Notes under the pieces: generated by a model
The model's input: the letters and a program-made list of their open reading frames with translations, nothing else
The model's database searches: none
Told to the model about the DNA's origin: nothing
Translations under genes and position numbers: made by a program
Assembly (NCBI GenBank): GCA_016782645.1
Contig: JADHYC010000008.1
Location: forward strand, 1-52,415
Direction: 5' to 3'
Source: Fidelibacterota bacterium
GTDB lineage: Bacteria > Fidelibacterota > UBA2242
Length of the DNA: 52,415 bases
Shown here: piece after piece, positions 1-8,129 of the stretch
Numbering within the stretch: position 1 is the first letter of the stretch
How the letters are laid out: each line of letters starts with the position of its first letter

Positions 1-2
1 AT

Positions 3-1172
3 ATTATCAAAGAAGACAATCTCTTACCCGCTGTTTGCGGACGTGTTTGTCCTCAGGAAGTTCAATGCGAACTTACTTGCATACTGGGGAAAAAGTATAA
101 ACCTGTATCTATCGGCAGACTGGAAAGGTTTGCTGCTGATTATGAAATGGCACACAGAGAATTCGAGATGCCTAAAGTACTTCCCAAAAATGGCAAAAGT
201 GTTGCGCTTTTGGGAAGTGGTCCTGCTAGTTTAACTTGTGCCAGTGACCTTATCAAATGGGGATATGATGTTACTATATATGAAGCTCTCCATGAATTAG
301 GTGGCGTTCTTGTTTATGGTATTCCTGAATTTCGATTACCTAAAGCTCTGTTAAAAAAGGAAATCGGCAATCTTGAAAAAATGGGTATAAAATTTATTAA
401 AAATTTCATTGTTGGAAAGACTCTTACCGTTGATGAATTGCTAAACAAAGAGGGGTACGATGCGATATTCATTGGAGCAGGAGCCGGCTTGCCCTGGTTT
501 ATGAATATCCCTGGTGAAAATTTGAATGGTATATATTCAGCAAATGAATATTTGACCCGTGTAAACCTTATGAAGGCTTACGATTTCCCTAATGTAGATA
601 CACCTATCAAAATAGCCAAAAAGGTAGTTGTTGTTGGTGGCGGAAATGTGGCAATGGATTCCGTAAGGACAGCAAAGAGACTCGGAGCAGAGAGAGCAAT
701 TGTGTTATATCGTCGTACTGAAAAGGAAATGCCTGCCAGGGATGAGGAGATTCAACATGCAAAAGAAGAAGGGATAGAATTCCATTTACTAACAGCTCCT
801 ATTGAATACATTGGTGACGATGACGGATGGGTTAAACAGGCAAGATGTATTCGTATGGAGTTGGGGGAACCTGATGCTTCGGGTCGTAGAAGACCCATTC
901 CTATTGAAGGTTCCGAATTTCTTTTTGACATTGAACTGGGCGTTGTTGCAATTGGCAATGGCTCAAATCCACTAATTTCTCAGACTATTCCGGATTTAAA
1001 ATGTAACAAATGGGGTAATATTATTGCCGATCTTAAAACGGGAAGGGCATCTAAAAAAGGAGTTTTTGCAGGTGGTGATATCGTTAGAGGTTCTGCAACG
1101 GTTATATTGGCGATGGGAGACGGACGTGTTGCAGCTAAGTCGATTGATAAGTATTTAAAAACCGGCGTTTGA
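3..1172 (+). CDS. gltA: NADPH-dependent glutamate synthase small subunit-like flavoprotein (GltA/SudA/NfnB family), 5' truncated
   Basis: The open frame enters from the left edge, so the first visible codon is at 3 and 389 residues are seen; an internal ATG at 147 is not the start. The visible N-terminus carries the cysteine pattern CGRVCPQEVQCELTC, a [4Fe-4S] ligand set of the family, followed by GRLERF. Next come an FAD Rossmann motif (GSGPASLTCA), an NADPH Rossmann motif (VVGGGNVAMD) and the terminal FAD motif AGGDIVRGSATVILAMGDG. Members transfer electrons between NAD(P)H, ferredoxin and glutamate or polysulfide. Whether this is GltA proper or the NfnB transhydrogenase subunit depends on the gene to the left, outside the window. 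The family call is firm; the exact role is inferred. Confidence 0.9.
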   Translation: MIKEDNLLPAVCGRVCPQEVQCELTCILGKKYKPVSIGRLERFAADYEMAHREFEMPKVLPKNGKSVALLGSGPASLTCASDLIKWGYDVTIYEALHELGGVLVYGIPEFRLPKALLKKEIGNLEKMGIKFIKNFIVGKTLTVDELLNKEGYDAIFIGAGAGLPWFMNIPGENLNGIYSANEYLTRVNLMKAYDFPNVDTPIKIAKKVVVVGGGNVAMDSVRTAKRLGAERAIVLYRRTEKEMPARDEEIQHAKEEGIEFHLLTAPIEYIGDDDGWVKQARCIRMELGEPDASGRRRPIPIEGSEFLFDIELGVVAIGNGSNPLISQTIPDLKCNKWGNIIADLKTGRASKKGVFAGGDIVRGSATVILAMGDGRVAAKSIDKYLKTGV

Positions 1173-1399
1173 GAAACCTGAAATGAATAGTGGGCATTTA
1201 TTAACCTGATGAAGAATTTCAAATCCTAAATCTTCAGCGATTATAAAGTATATAGTAATTGTACTAAAAATGGATTTATTTTTCTTATTCATTAGTAGTT
1301 GAATTCAATATAAAATGAGAGCAATTAATATCAAGTTTTTAATTATTTATAATCTCACGGTTTGAAGAAGGAAAATTTGAAATAAAAAACACCAGCACT

Positions 1400-1843
1400 T
1401 CATTCTTTGTTCTTTTTATATTCATTTTTACTACCTTTAAGCACTACGTATACCCCAAGAGAAATAATTAAAGCCGGGAAAAAGTATCTCCAACCAAATC
1501 TAAATACTTGCTCAAATACATTATTAAAATACCACATTTCTCTCATAAAAAATAATATACCAATTATAATTAAAATAATACCCCAAAACATCCGAGTGTT
1601 ACTGTTAATAGCTTTTTTACTTCCATCAACCTTTATTTCTTCAGTCCTTCCATGATTAAAATCTTCAGGCTCTATAGGAATAATTATCCATGCAATAATA
1701 TATGCAAGCACACCTACGCCACCGAGCAAAAGAATAAACCATATTACTCGAATAATTACAGGATCAATATCAAAATATTCTCCAAATCCGCCACAAACAC
1801 CACTTATTATTTTCTGAGTTTTACTACGATAGATTCTTTTCAT
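1400..1843 (-). CDS. PspC domain protein (phage-shock-type membrane protein)
   Basis: The protein has 147 residues. Residues 1-58 match the PspC domain: a basic start (MKRIYRSKTQKIISGVCGG), the signature GGFGEYFDIDPVIIRVIW, then a hydrophobic segment ending in AWIIIPIEP. Two further membrane segments follow around residues 85-100 and 115-135, and the tail is lysine-rich. PspC proteins sit in the inner membrane and respond to envelope stress. Here no pspA or pspB lies nearby, so only the domain is supported. The gene stands alone, 62 bp downstream of the endonuclease V gene on the same strand. A purine-rich stretch just upstream of the ATG can serve as ribosome binding site. Confidence 0.85.
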   Translation of the reverse strand: MKRIYRSKTQKIISGVCGGFGEYFDIDPVIIRVIWFILLLGGVGVLAYIIAWIIIPIEPEDFNHGRTEEIKVDGSKKAINSNTRMFWGIILIIIGILFFMREMWYFNNVFEQVFRFGWRYFFPALIISLGVYVVLKGSKNEYKKNKE

Positions 1844-1905
1844 CTTACTTCTCTCCCCTTTCTATTGTCCCATCAGAATAACTTAAAGATTGATTACTAT
1901 ATTGC

Positions 1906-2628
1906 CTACTGCTTACCGCCACTGCTCCTATTATCTCCCTTTCTTATCTCTTTGGAGATAGCGTCAACCCTGCGTATAGGATCTGCTAAACGATATTTAC
2001 TGCAACATTTCAATACTAAATTTGCAGCACTTTCAACATTATATTTATTACCAGGTGATACAAACAGTGGTTTACAATTATCTTTACTTCTTAAAACAAC
2101 TCCCACTTCTTCTCCCTTAAAAACCAATTTCGATAAACTACCTTTTTTTGCAGCGGGTTCTTCGTACATTCCAACGAGCCTGGATTTTGCGCAACCAATT
2201 GAAGGAATATCGTAAAGAACACCCAAATGTGCCGCCAGCCCAAACCTTCTTGGATGGGCAATTCCCACACCATCAACAAGTAGAACATCAGGTTTAATAT
2301 CAACTTTTTCAAAGAGTGGCAAGAGCATTGGAATTTCTCTAAAACTCAAATAACCCGGCACATAAGGGAAATTAACTCTATCTTTTCTTGTATAAATAAC
2401 TTCTTCTTTGATTCTAATAAGTCCATCTGAGTTGTCATATCTAATAGAGAAAATTCCTAAAACTGCATATCCTTGCTTGTCCCAACGAGTATATGACACA
2501 TCTACGGCTGCCAAGAGTATAACTTTCTTTAAAAATGGTTTTAGTAGAACTCTCTTGCTTAGAGAAAGTTGTATCTCTTTTGCTTGTTGAATTGTAACAT
2601 TCCAGGGATGGCTAATGACTGCTTCCAT
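1906..2628 (-). CDS. nfi: endonuclease V (deoxyinosine 3' endonuclease)
   Basis: The 240-residue length is normal for bacterial EndoV. The family's motifs are present in order: AAVDVSY (D43, a metal-binding Asp), the Tyr wedge motif PYVPGYLSFRE (residues 88-98, with E98), and VDGVGIAHPRRFGLAAHLGV (D119 and following), then a CAKSRLVG lysine motif. EndoV nicks DNA one base 3' of deoxyinosine and starts repair of deaminated adenine. The gene begins 3 bp after the glutamine amidotransferase gene on the same strand, so the two are probably co-transcribed, although no functional link is known. The C-terminus is a short polar tail. The identity is secure. Confidence 0.95.
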   Translation of the reverse strand: MEAVISHPWNVTIQQAKEIQLSLSKRVLLKPFLKKVILLAAVDVSYTRWDKQGYAVLGIFSIRYDNSDGLIRIKEEVIYTRKDRVNFPYVPGYLSFREIPMLLPLFEKVDIKPDVLLVDGVGIAHPRRFGLAAHLGVLYDIPSIGCAKSRLVGMYEEPAAKKGSLSKLVFKGEEVGVVLRSKDNCKPLFVSPGNKYNVESAANLVLKCCSKYRLADPIRRVDAISKEIRKGDNRSSGGKQ

Positions 2629-2631
2629 ATT

Positions 2632-3381
2632 TCACTTTATTAAGTGAAAAACAAATTGAATAAAATTCTCTAATATTCTCTTACTCTTTACAACCTCTTT
2701 ACTGGCTTTCAGTATTTCGTCCGGCTGCGGAATAAAAAGCGGATTCCGAAAATGTTCGAATTTTAATAAACTCCAATTCTGTTTAATGTAAAATTCCATG
2801 ATTTGTTTATTATATTCAGGATGAAACTGTAAAGTATAAATAAAATTTCCATATCTTGTCGCTTGAAATTGTGTCTGTTCATTCCACGCCAAAGATATTA
2901 CTCCATCACCAATCTTTGACACAACATCTACATGCGAGGAGTAAACTTTAACCTTTCCTCCAGATAATCCTTTAAAAATTGGGTCTGTAATTCCATCTAT
3001 TGTAAGTTGAATTTTTGATACACTAATTTCAGGACCAAGCGGATTTGTAATAACTTCACCTACTAAAATTTTATTGATTACTTGATGTCCAAAACAGATT
3101 CCAAGAGTAGGGATTTTATGCTCAATAATATTTTCAATCACTCGCTTCATTCCATCAAGATATTGATAATGCTGTGTTAACGTCGCATGTGCTCCGGTTA
3201 GTATTATTCCCTGAAAAGATGCAATTTTTCTAGGTTCAATCTGAGCAACTGATTTTATTTTCCATCGAATATTTTGATTATTAACTGATTGCCTGATCCA
3301 CAAATCAAAATCACCTATTTGTGATTTCAATTTCCTGTATGTTGAACCCATTTTTATGATCAAAATGATCGGGGATTTCAT
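2632..3381 (-). CDS. class I glutamine amidotransferase-like protein
   Basis: The 249-residue protein has the class I amidotransferase triad: nucleophile C96 in LGICFGHQ and H187/E189 in LQFHPEY. An oxyanion-type segment ILTGAHATL precedes it at residues 60-68. This architecture hydrolyses glutamine or a gamma-glutamyl bond. Standalone members include GMP-synthase-like GATases and gamma-glutamyl hydrolases for small molecules. No synthetase partner lies beside it, and the only close neighbour is endonuclease V, so the substrate is unknown. The start has MKSP with a GA-rich region upstream. The residues after the catalytic His (about 60) form a polar helical tail. Confidence 0.82.
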   Translation of the reverse strand: MKSPIILIIKMGSTYRKLKSQIGDFDLWIRQSVNNQNIRWKIKSVAQIEPRKIASFQGIILTGAHATLTQHYQYLDGMKRVIENIIEHKIPTLGICFGHQVINKILVGEVITNPLGPEISVSKIQLTIDGITDPIFKGLSGGKVKVYSSHVDVVSKIGDGVISLAWNEQTQFQATRYGNFIYTLQFHPEYNKQIMEFYIKQNWSLLKFEHFRNPLFIPQPDEILKASKEVVKSKRILENFIQFVFHLIK

Positions 3382-3448
3382 AATGCTTTTACTTCTCTCT
3401 ATACGAATCCTATTAACTGATGAAAGTTTTAAAAATTAAAAGTATTTA

Positions 3449-3592
3449 TCAAGAAATATTTATCTTATTTATTGGAATCCAGGAACCAGTAGTGAAATTC
3501 ATTTTTCTTTCAGGATATTTGTCCAATACGGTTTTCAAGGTCGAAGATTCCCATTCTTGCCGCTCTTTATCTATTATTTTACTACCTAACAT
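3449..3592 (-). pseudogene. relic: N-terminus of methylmalonyl-CoA mutase large subunit
   Basis: An ATG at 3592, with GGAGA upstream at a normal distance, opens a 47-codon frame. It contains EWESSTLKTVLDKYPERK, then NFTTGSWIPI and a stop. Tryptophan-containing 'W...TL...PERK..F.T.S.IPI' is how the large (MutB) subunit of methylmalonyl-CoA mutase begins. The remaining 500 or more residues are missing and the next gene starts to close the space 68 bp further on. The call rests on recognising this short N-terminal signature; it could be a small gene built from that segment, but a deletion relic is simpler. Confidence 0.55.
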
Positions 3593-3842
3593 GATATTTT
3601 TTCTCCATCTTCATTAATAATTTATTGATAATTCTAAAGGGAAATAAAAGATTTGATTAATCCATTTTAATCGGTTAAAAAATGATCAGGAATAATGTCA
3701 AAATATATGCCAATTTTAAAAATTATTCAAATTACATTTTCACTATATTAATAAAAATTAAAATAAATATTAATCTTGCTATATTAAAGTGAACACCAAG
3801 ATAAGTTACTAAATTGTTGAAGATAAATAAAGAGAGGTGTCC

Positions 3843-4205
3843 ATGGGAGGAATTAAAAGAATAAGAAAATTTAGTAAAGAATAATATAAGATTGAAGCAG
3901 TCCAATTGGCAATGGGTCTTGGATGAAGTGTTAGTGAAGTTACGGACAATGATTAGGACTAGATAGAGAGATGCTTTACAAATGGAGAAGAGAATTCAGG
4001 GCAAATCAAGAAAATTCTTTTCCTGATTTCGAAAAGCGTAATGAAAATATGCAGAGATTCAAAAGTTGAAGATCTAATTAGAAAGGACAAAGGGAGAGCT
4101 TAATATATTAATAAAAGTTTAAGAACATTTGGCATTCAATAAACGCACAAAACGTTATATCTAATTGATATACAGGTTCATAAGAGTATGGTAAAATATA
4201 TGTTA
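3843..4205 (+). pseudogene. decayed IS3-family transposase OrfA
   Basis: Read across stops and one frame change, the segment spells IS3-type OrfA: MGGIKRIRKFSKE then YKIEAVQLAMG, SVSEV, and in the shifted frame LDREMLYKWRREFRANQENSF, then KRNENMQRF. A leucine-zipper-like part follows (NKSLRTFGIQ) with KRTKRYI at the end. At least three in-frame stops (after FSKE, after MGLG, after QRFKS) and the shift show it is dead. No OrfB catalytic DDE part is seen after it, because the next gene starts at 4277. The sequence just before the ATG (around 3790-3842) may hold the left end of the element, but I see no matching right end. Confidence 0.75.
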
Positions 4206-4235
4206 GTAGGTTATATTATATAAATTGGGGGAAAA

Positions 4236-4265
4236 ATGAAAGTACTTAAATATTTTTGCAAATAG
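4236..4265 (+). other. possible 9-codon leader peptide upstream of the B12 protein gene
   Basis: A GGGG-rich ribosome binding site at 4227-4231 lies just ahead of an ATG that opens MKVLKYFCK followed by TAG. It overlaps the in-frame TTG of the next gene at 4256 and ends 11 bp before that gene's ATG at 4277. It could be a leader that couples translation, or the old start of the next gene put out of frame by a one-base change. Very short, so only weakly supported. Confidence 0.2.
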
Positions 4266-4276
4266 CTGGTGATTCA

Positions 4277-5905
4277 ATGAAAATAATAGGAGGAGCTTTA
4301 GGTAAAGATATTCATGTTGCAGGTATTTTAAATTTCTTTGATATTGCTAAGGAACTGGGTTATGAAACTTGTTATTTAGGTCCAGCAAATTCTGTTGAAA
4401 AGTTTATAGAGGAAATTAAAAGAACAAATCCTGATATTATTGCTATCAGTTATAGATTGAGCCCAGAAACTGCTAAAAAACTATTAGTTCAATTTAAAGA
4501 TGCTATTAAAAAAGCTGGATTAACAAACAGAAAGTATATTTTTGGAGGGACCTCCTCAACAGCAGAAATAGCTGTACAAATCAATATTTTTGATAAAATA
4601 TTCAAGGGTGGAGAATCAAAAGATGATATAATTAAATATCTAACTGGAAAAGAATTAAAAATGTCTATAGAGTTTTTTGATAATTTAGTTGAGAGAATTA
4701 AATGGAAGAGACCGATTTTAAGGCATCATTTCGGATTACCCTCTTTAGAAGAGACAATTGAAAGTGTAAAAGAGATAACCGAAGCAGGAATATTGGATGT
4801 CATTTCTATCGGACCCGACCAAGATGCTCAAGAGTATTTCTTTCGCCCGGAACTTCAAAAACCAGAAAGAAAAGGAGATGGAGGAGTTCCAATTAGAACT
4901 CCTGAGGATTTGAAGAGAATTTATAAAGCATCTCGCTGTGGAAATTATCCTCTGGTCAGATGCTATTCTGGAACAAATGATTTAATTAAAATGGCTGAGA
5001 TTTATGTTGAAACAATAAATAATGCGTGGTGCGCAGTTCCCTTAATGTGGTATAACGTATTAGATAAAAGAAGTAATAGACTATTAATAGATTCTATACG
5101 TGAGAATCAGGAATTAATGAAGTGGCATGCTGAAAGAGGAATTCCCGTAGAAGTAAATGAATCACATCATTGGAGCTTAAGAAGAGCACATGACACGATT
5201 GCAGTTGCCATGGCCTATATTGCTGCATATAATGCTAAACAAATTGGTGTGAAAAACTACGTTTCACAATATATGTTCAACACTCCAGGGGGTACTTCTC
5301 CAAAAATGGATCTGGCAAAGATACTTGCAAAAGTTGAATTAATCGAATCTTTACACGATGACAATTTTAAGACATATAGACAAGTCAGAAGTGGTTTATT
5401 AAGTTTCCCCCCTGATCTTGATATGGCAAAGGGTCAGCTGGTATCTTCTGTTTATCTTGCAATGAATTTAGATCCTGATATCGTACATGTTGTAGGATAC
5501 TGTGAAGGATGCTATATTGCTAAACCTAGTGTTGTAATAGAAAGTTCTAAAATGGTTCAGCAAATTATAAAAAATTACAAAATGGGAGTTCCTGATATGA
5601 GTTTGGATCCAGACGTGCAAGTAAGAAAATATAAATTAAAAGAAGAAGCTTTTCTATTAATTGATGCTATTAAATCATTGGGACATTCAAAAGAACCATT
5701 GACAGATCCGAATATCCTATGTAAAGCAGTGGAGATAGGCCTTTTGGATGCTCCTGATCTTAAGGGTAATAAATACGCTAAAGGTGAAATTTGTACCAAG
5801 ATGATCAATGGGGCTTGCTATGCCATAAACCCAAAAACCAAAGAACCTATATATGAAAAAGAGAGGGTAAATTGTATCAAAGAGGCGGTTATTGGAAATG
5901 AGTAA
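4277..5905 (+). CDS. cobalamin-binding mutase-like protein (B12-binding domain plus glutamate-mutase-E-like barrel)
   Basis: I chose ATG 4277 (542 residues); an in-frame TTG at 4256 adds seven residues. The N-terminal 120 residues form a B12-binding fold: D11-I-H13-V-A-G16 fits the DxHxxG motif that supplies the lower-axial His, followed by an AISYRLS strand and a GG at KYIFGGTSS. Residues from about 150 form a barrel-like catalytic part with GPDQDAQEYFF, RTPEDLKRIY, RCYSGTNDLIK, NESHHWSLRRAHDT and YMFNTPGGTSPKMDLAK. The tail has LTDPNILCKAVEIGLLDAP. This recalls coenzyme-B12 mutases such as glutamate mutase subunit E fused to its S-type domain, but the substrate is unknown. The gene overlaps the next by 8 bp, so the products are likely coupled. 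It heads the racemase, ligase and opine dehydrogenase cluster. Confidence 0.72.
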   Translation: MKIIGGALGKDIHVAGILNFFDIAKELGYETCYLGPANSVEKFIEEIKRTNPDIIAISYRLSPETAKKLLVQFKDAIKKAGLTNRKYIFGGTSSTAEIAVQINIFDKIFKGGESKDDIIKYLTGKELKMSIEFFDNLVERIKWKRPILRHHFGLPSLEETIESVKEITEAGILDVISIGPDQDAQEYFFRPELQKPERKGDGGVPIRTPEDLKRIYKASRCGNYPLVRCYSGTNDLIKMAEIYVETINNAWCAVPLMWYNVLDKRSNRLLIDSIRENQELMKWHAERGIPVEVNESHHWSLRRAHDTIAVAMAYIAAYNAKQIGVKNYVSQYMFNTPGGTSPKMDLAKILAKVELIESLHDDNFKTYRQVRSGLLSFPPDLDMAKGQLVSSVYLAMNLDPDIVHVVGYCEGCYIAKPSVVIESSKMVQQIIKNYKMGVPDMSLDPDVQVRKYKLKEEAFLLIDAIKSLGHSKEPLTDPNILCKAVEIGLLDAPDLKGNKYAKGEICTKMINGACYAINPKTKEPIYEKERVNCIKEAVIGNE

Positions 5906-6884
5906 TTTAAGAATAGGTTTATTGAACAAAAAAAGAGGAAATTTCACGCTTCAGGGAAAATTTGCAGGTACTGACGTAGTTGTTGACGAAACACATAAAG
6001 AAGTGGCACATCATGAAAAGGCTTTGACTGAGGCTGGATACGATATTGTAAGGATAAATTGGGGATCAAGTATCATTGATGATATAAAATGGGCAAATGT
6101 TGATATTGTATTTAATGTTTCGAGTCTGGTGGAAGCAGCAATCTTAGAAGAACTTGAAATTCCCTATGTTGGTTCTGATCCATTTGCAATAGCTCTTGCG
6201 ACAGATAAATCGCTCGCAAAAAGGATATGGCAACATGCGGGATTACCAACTTCGCCTTTCTATGTAGTGAGAACTGAGGAGGATTGCCTAATTTTCAGGA
6301 AAAATCCCCCATTCGAATATCCTTTGTTTATAAAGCCTATCGCTGGAAGAGGGAGTGCTGGGATAACCGAAGACTCTGTGATTGAGAGTTATGATCAATT
6401 AGTAAATGGTGTAGTAGATAGATACGAAACGATAGGGCAGCCTGTATTAATTGAGAGGTTCTTAAAAGGGAGAGAAATAACATTTGGTGTTTTGGGTAAT
6501 GATGATGATATAAGAGTACTTCCTCCTCTGGAGATAGTTTACAAGGATGGTGCTCTTACTTTAACGTATGATAAAAAGGAAATAGATGATGACAGTTTTT
6601 TTTGTCCTGCAAGATTAAGTTCAGAAGAGGTAAATGAAATGCAATTGCTGGTAACAAGGGCTTACAAAGTGTTGGGTTTCAGGGATTATGGAAGGATAGA
6701 TACGATATTGACAGAGGAAGGCCCTTTCCTTTTGGAGGGAAATTCTTTTGCTGGTTTGATGTGTACTCCAAAAGAGAAACCTCATAGTTATATTGGTTTT
6801 ATGTCCGTTGCAGAAGGAAAAAATGGTAAAGAGCTGCTTGATGAAATAGTCCAATCTGCGATAAAAAGAAATAATTTTAAGTAA
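5898..6884 (+). CDS. D-alanine-D-alanine ligase-like ATP-grasp enzyme
   Basis: I prefer ATG 5898 (328 residues) over the TTG at 5892, because GAGGCGG at 5882-5888 is well spaced for it. It overlaps the stop of the B12 gene. Ddl-type features appear in order: EELEIPYVGSDPFAIALATDK with the following KRIWQHAGLPT, the ATP lysine strand FIKPIAGRGSAG, LIERFLKGREITFGV, the metal-binding RIDTIL, and LLEGNSFAGL, where housekeeping Ddl reads EINTxPG. The altered last motif and the amino-acid-metabolism neighbours suggest a dedicated ligase joining two amino acids, or an amino acid to a carboxylate, with ATP, rather than the cell-wall Ddl. Substrates are not readable from the sequence. Confidence 0.85.
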   Translation: MSNLRIGLLNKKRGNFTLQGKFAGTDVVVDETHKEVAHHEKALTEAGYDIVRINWGSSIIDDIKWANVDIVFNVSSLVEAAILEELEIPYVGSDPFAIALATDKSLAKRIWQHAGLPTSPFYVVRTEEDCLIFRKNPPFEYPLFIKPIAGRGSAGITEDSVIESYDQLVNGVVDRYETIGQPVLIERFLKGREITFGVLGNDDDIRVLPPLEIVYKDGALTLTYDKKEIDDDSFFCPARLSSEEVNEMQLLVTRAYKVLGFRDYGRIDTILTEEGPFLLEGNSFAGLMCTPKEKPHSYIGFMSVAEGKNGKELLDEIVQSAIKRNNFK

Positions 6885-6890
6885 TTTAGT

Positions 6891-7949
6891 ATGACAGTAC
6901 CCAGACTTGAGATAGAACTCAAAAAGATAGGACACAATGTAAAAGAATTAAGAAATTTATTCGGTTACAAAGGTATTTCCGTAACTGCGGTGACGAAGGC
7001 AGTTTTGGGATCACCGGAGATCGCGAATATCTTAGTTGAAGGAGGAATAAACTCTATTGGTGATTCCCGGATTGCAAATATATCTAAGATGAGAAAGGCG
7101 GGGATAGAGGCTCAATTCATATTAATACGTATCCCTATGGTTAATGAAACAGAGAATGTTGTCAGGTATGCAGATATAAGCCTTAATTCTGAGATCTCGG
7201 TAATGAAACAGCTTTCTAAATATGCAGTGGAGCAGGGCAAAAATCATAAAGTAGTTCTGATGGTAGAGATGGGCGATTTAAGAGAGGGAATTATGCCTTC
7301 TGATCTGGAAAAAACAGTAGAGGAAACAATATGTCTGGAAAGCATTAGTCTGGTAGGTATAGGAACAAATCTGGCCTGTTATGGGGGAATAAAGCCAACT
7401 GAAGAGAAAATGCAGAGATTATCTTCTATTGCCAATGATATCCAAAATAGATATGGAATAAAATTAGAGATTGTTTCAGGAGGAAATTCGGCAAATTATG
7501 AATGGTTTATGACAACAGATGATATTGGCTTAATAAATAACCTCCGTATAGGCGAGGCAATATTATTAGGTTGTGAAACATTGCACAGGCGAGAAATACA
7601 TAACCTTTACACCGATGCTTTTACATTGATTGGTGAGGTTATAGAACTGAAAATAAAGCCTTCTTTGCCTTATGGAGAGGTTTGTCAAGATGCTTTTGGC
7701 AATGTGCCCAAGTTTGAGAATAAGGGTTATATAAAGAGGGCGATAGTAGGTTTAGGTAGACAGGATGTTGATACAACAGGTATAAAACCCAGAATGGAGG
7801 TAGAAGTGCTTGGATCAAGTAGTGATCATTTAATTCTTAATATAAAAGATTCTGATTTGAAGGTTGGCGATGAAATTGGATTTGATGTTAATTATAGCGC
7901 GTTGGTTAGAGCAATGACATCACCCTATGTGAAGAAAATGTATCTTTGA
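6891..7949 (+). CDS. PLP-dependent alanine/ornithine racemase-family enzyme
   Basis: The 352-residue protein is a fold-type III racemase. Near the N-terminus AVTKAVLG places the PLP lysine at K36, followed by IGDSRIANI; GGNSANYEWF is the phosphate-binding loop, and GEAILLG closes the barrel. These features are those of the ornithine-racemase (Orr) branch rather than of housekeeping Alr, which has a longer C-domain. Orr converts L- to D-ornithine; the branch also includes enzymes for other basic amino acids, so the substrate here is inferred only as an alpha-amino acid. The start is 6 bp after the ligase stop, within the same operon. D-amino acid supply fits a Ddl-like partner. Confidence 0.88.
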   Translation: MTVPRLEIELKKIGHNVKELRNLFGYKGISVTAVTKAVLGSPEIANILVEGGINSIGDSRIANISKMRKAGIEAQFILIRIPMVNETENVVRYADISLNSEISVMKQLSKYAVEQGKNHKVVLMVEMGDLREGIMPSDLEKTVEETICLESISLVGIGTNLACYGGIKPTEEKMQRLSSIANDIQNRYGIKLEIVSGGNSANYEWFMTTDDIGLINNLRIGEAILLGCETLHRREIHNLYTDAFTLIGEVIELKIKPSLPYGEVCQDAFGNVPKFENKGYIKRAIVGLGRQDVDTTGIKPRMEVEVLGSSSDHLILNIKDSDLKVGDEIGFDVNYSALVRAMTSPYVKKMYL

Positions 7950-7967
7950 GTATTATGTAACTAACTT

Positions 7968-7996
7968 TATCCTAACTATCCGATAAGATTAGGATA
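7968..7996 (+). terminator. inverted repeat between racemase and opine dehydrogenase genes
   Basis: TATCCTAA (7968-7975) pairs with TTAGGATA (7989-7996), and TATC/GATA inside the 13-nt loop can extend it. There is no T-run after the stem, so it may be an mRNA-stabilising or pausing hairpin, not a true terminator. Confidence 0.3.
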
Positions 7997-8129
7997 TGGA
8001 ACGTGCACAAATAGGGAAAAATCCATGCCGAAACGGAGTTAAAATTGAAGTAAAGAATAAATGGATCAGTTCTGCAGTAGGTATGAAAAATATTTTAACT
8101 AAAATCTAATAGACTTTAATGGAGAGCAA

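Noticed and set aside
3420..3617. 65-codon plus-strand frame
   Set aside because: It is the complement of the methylmalonyl-CoA mutase relic and has no recognisable sequence of its own.
7950..8129. cobalamin or other riboswitch in the B12 cluster
   Set aside because: Neither this spacer nor the leader before 4277 shows a B12-box-like sequence or the needed length of structured RNA.
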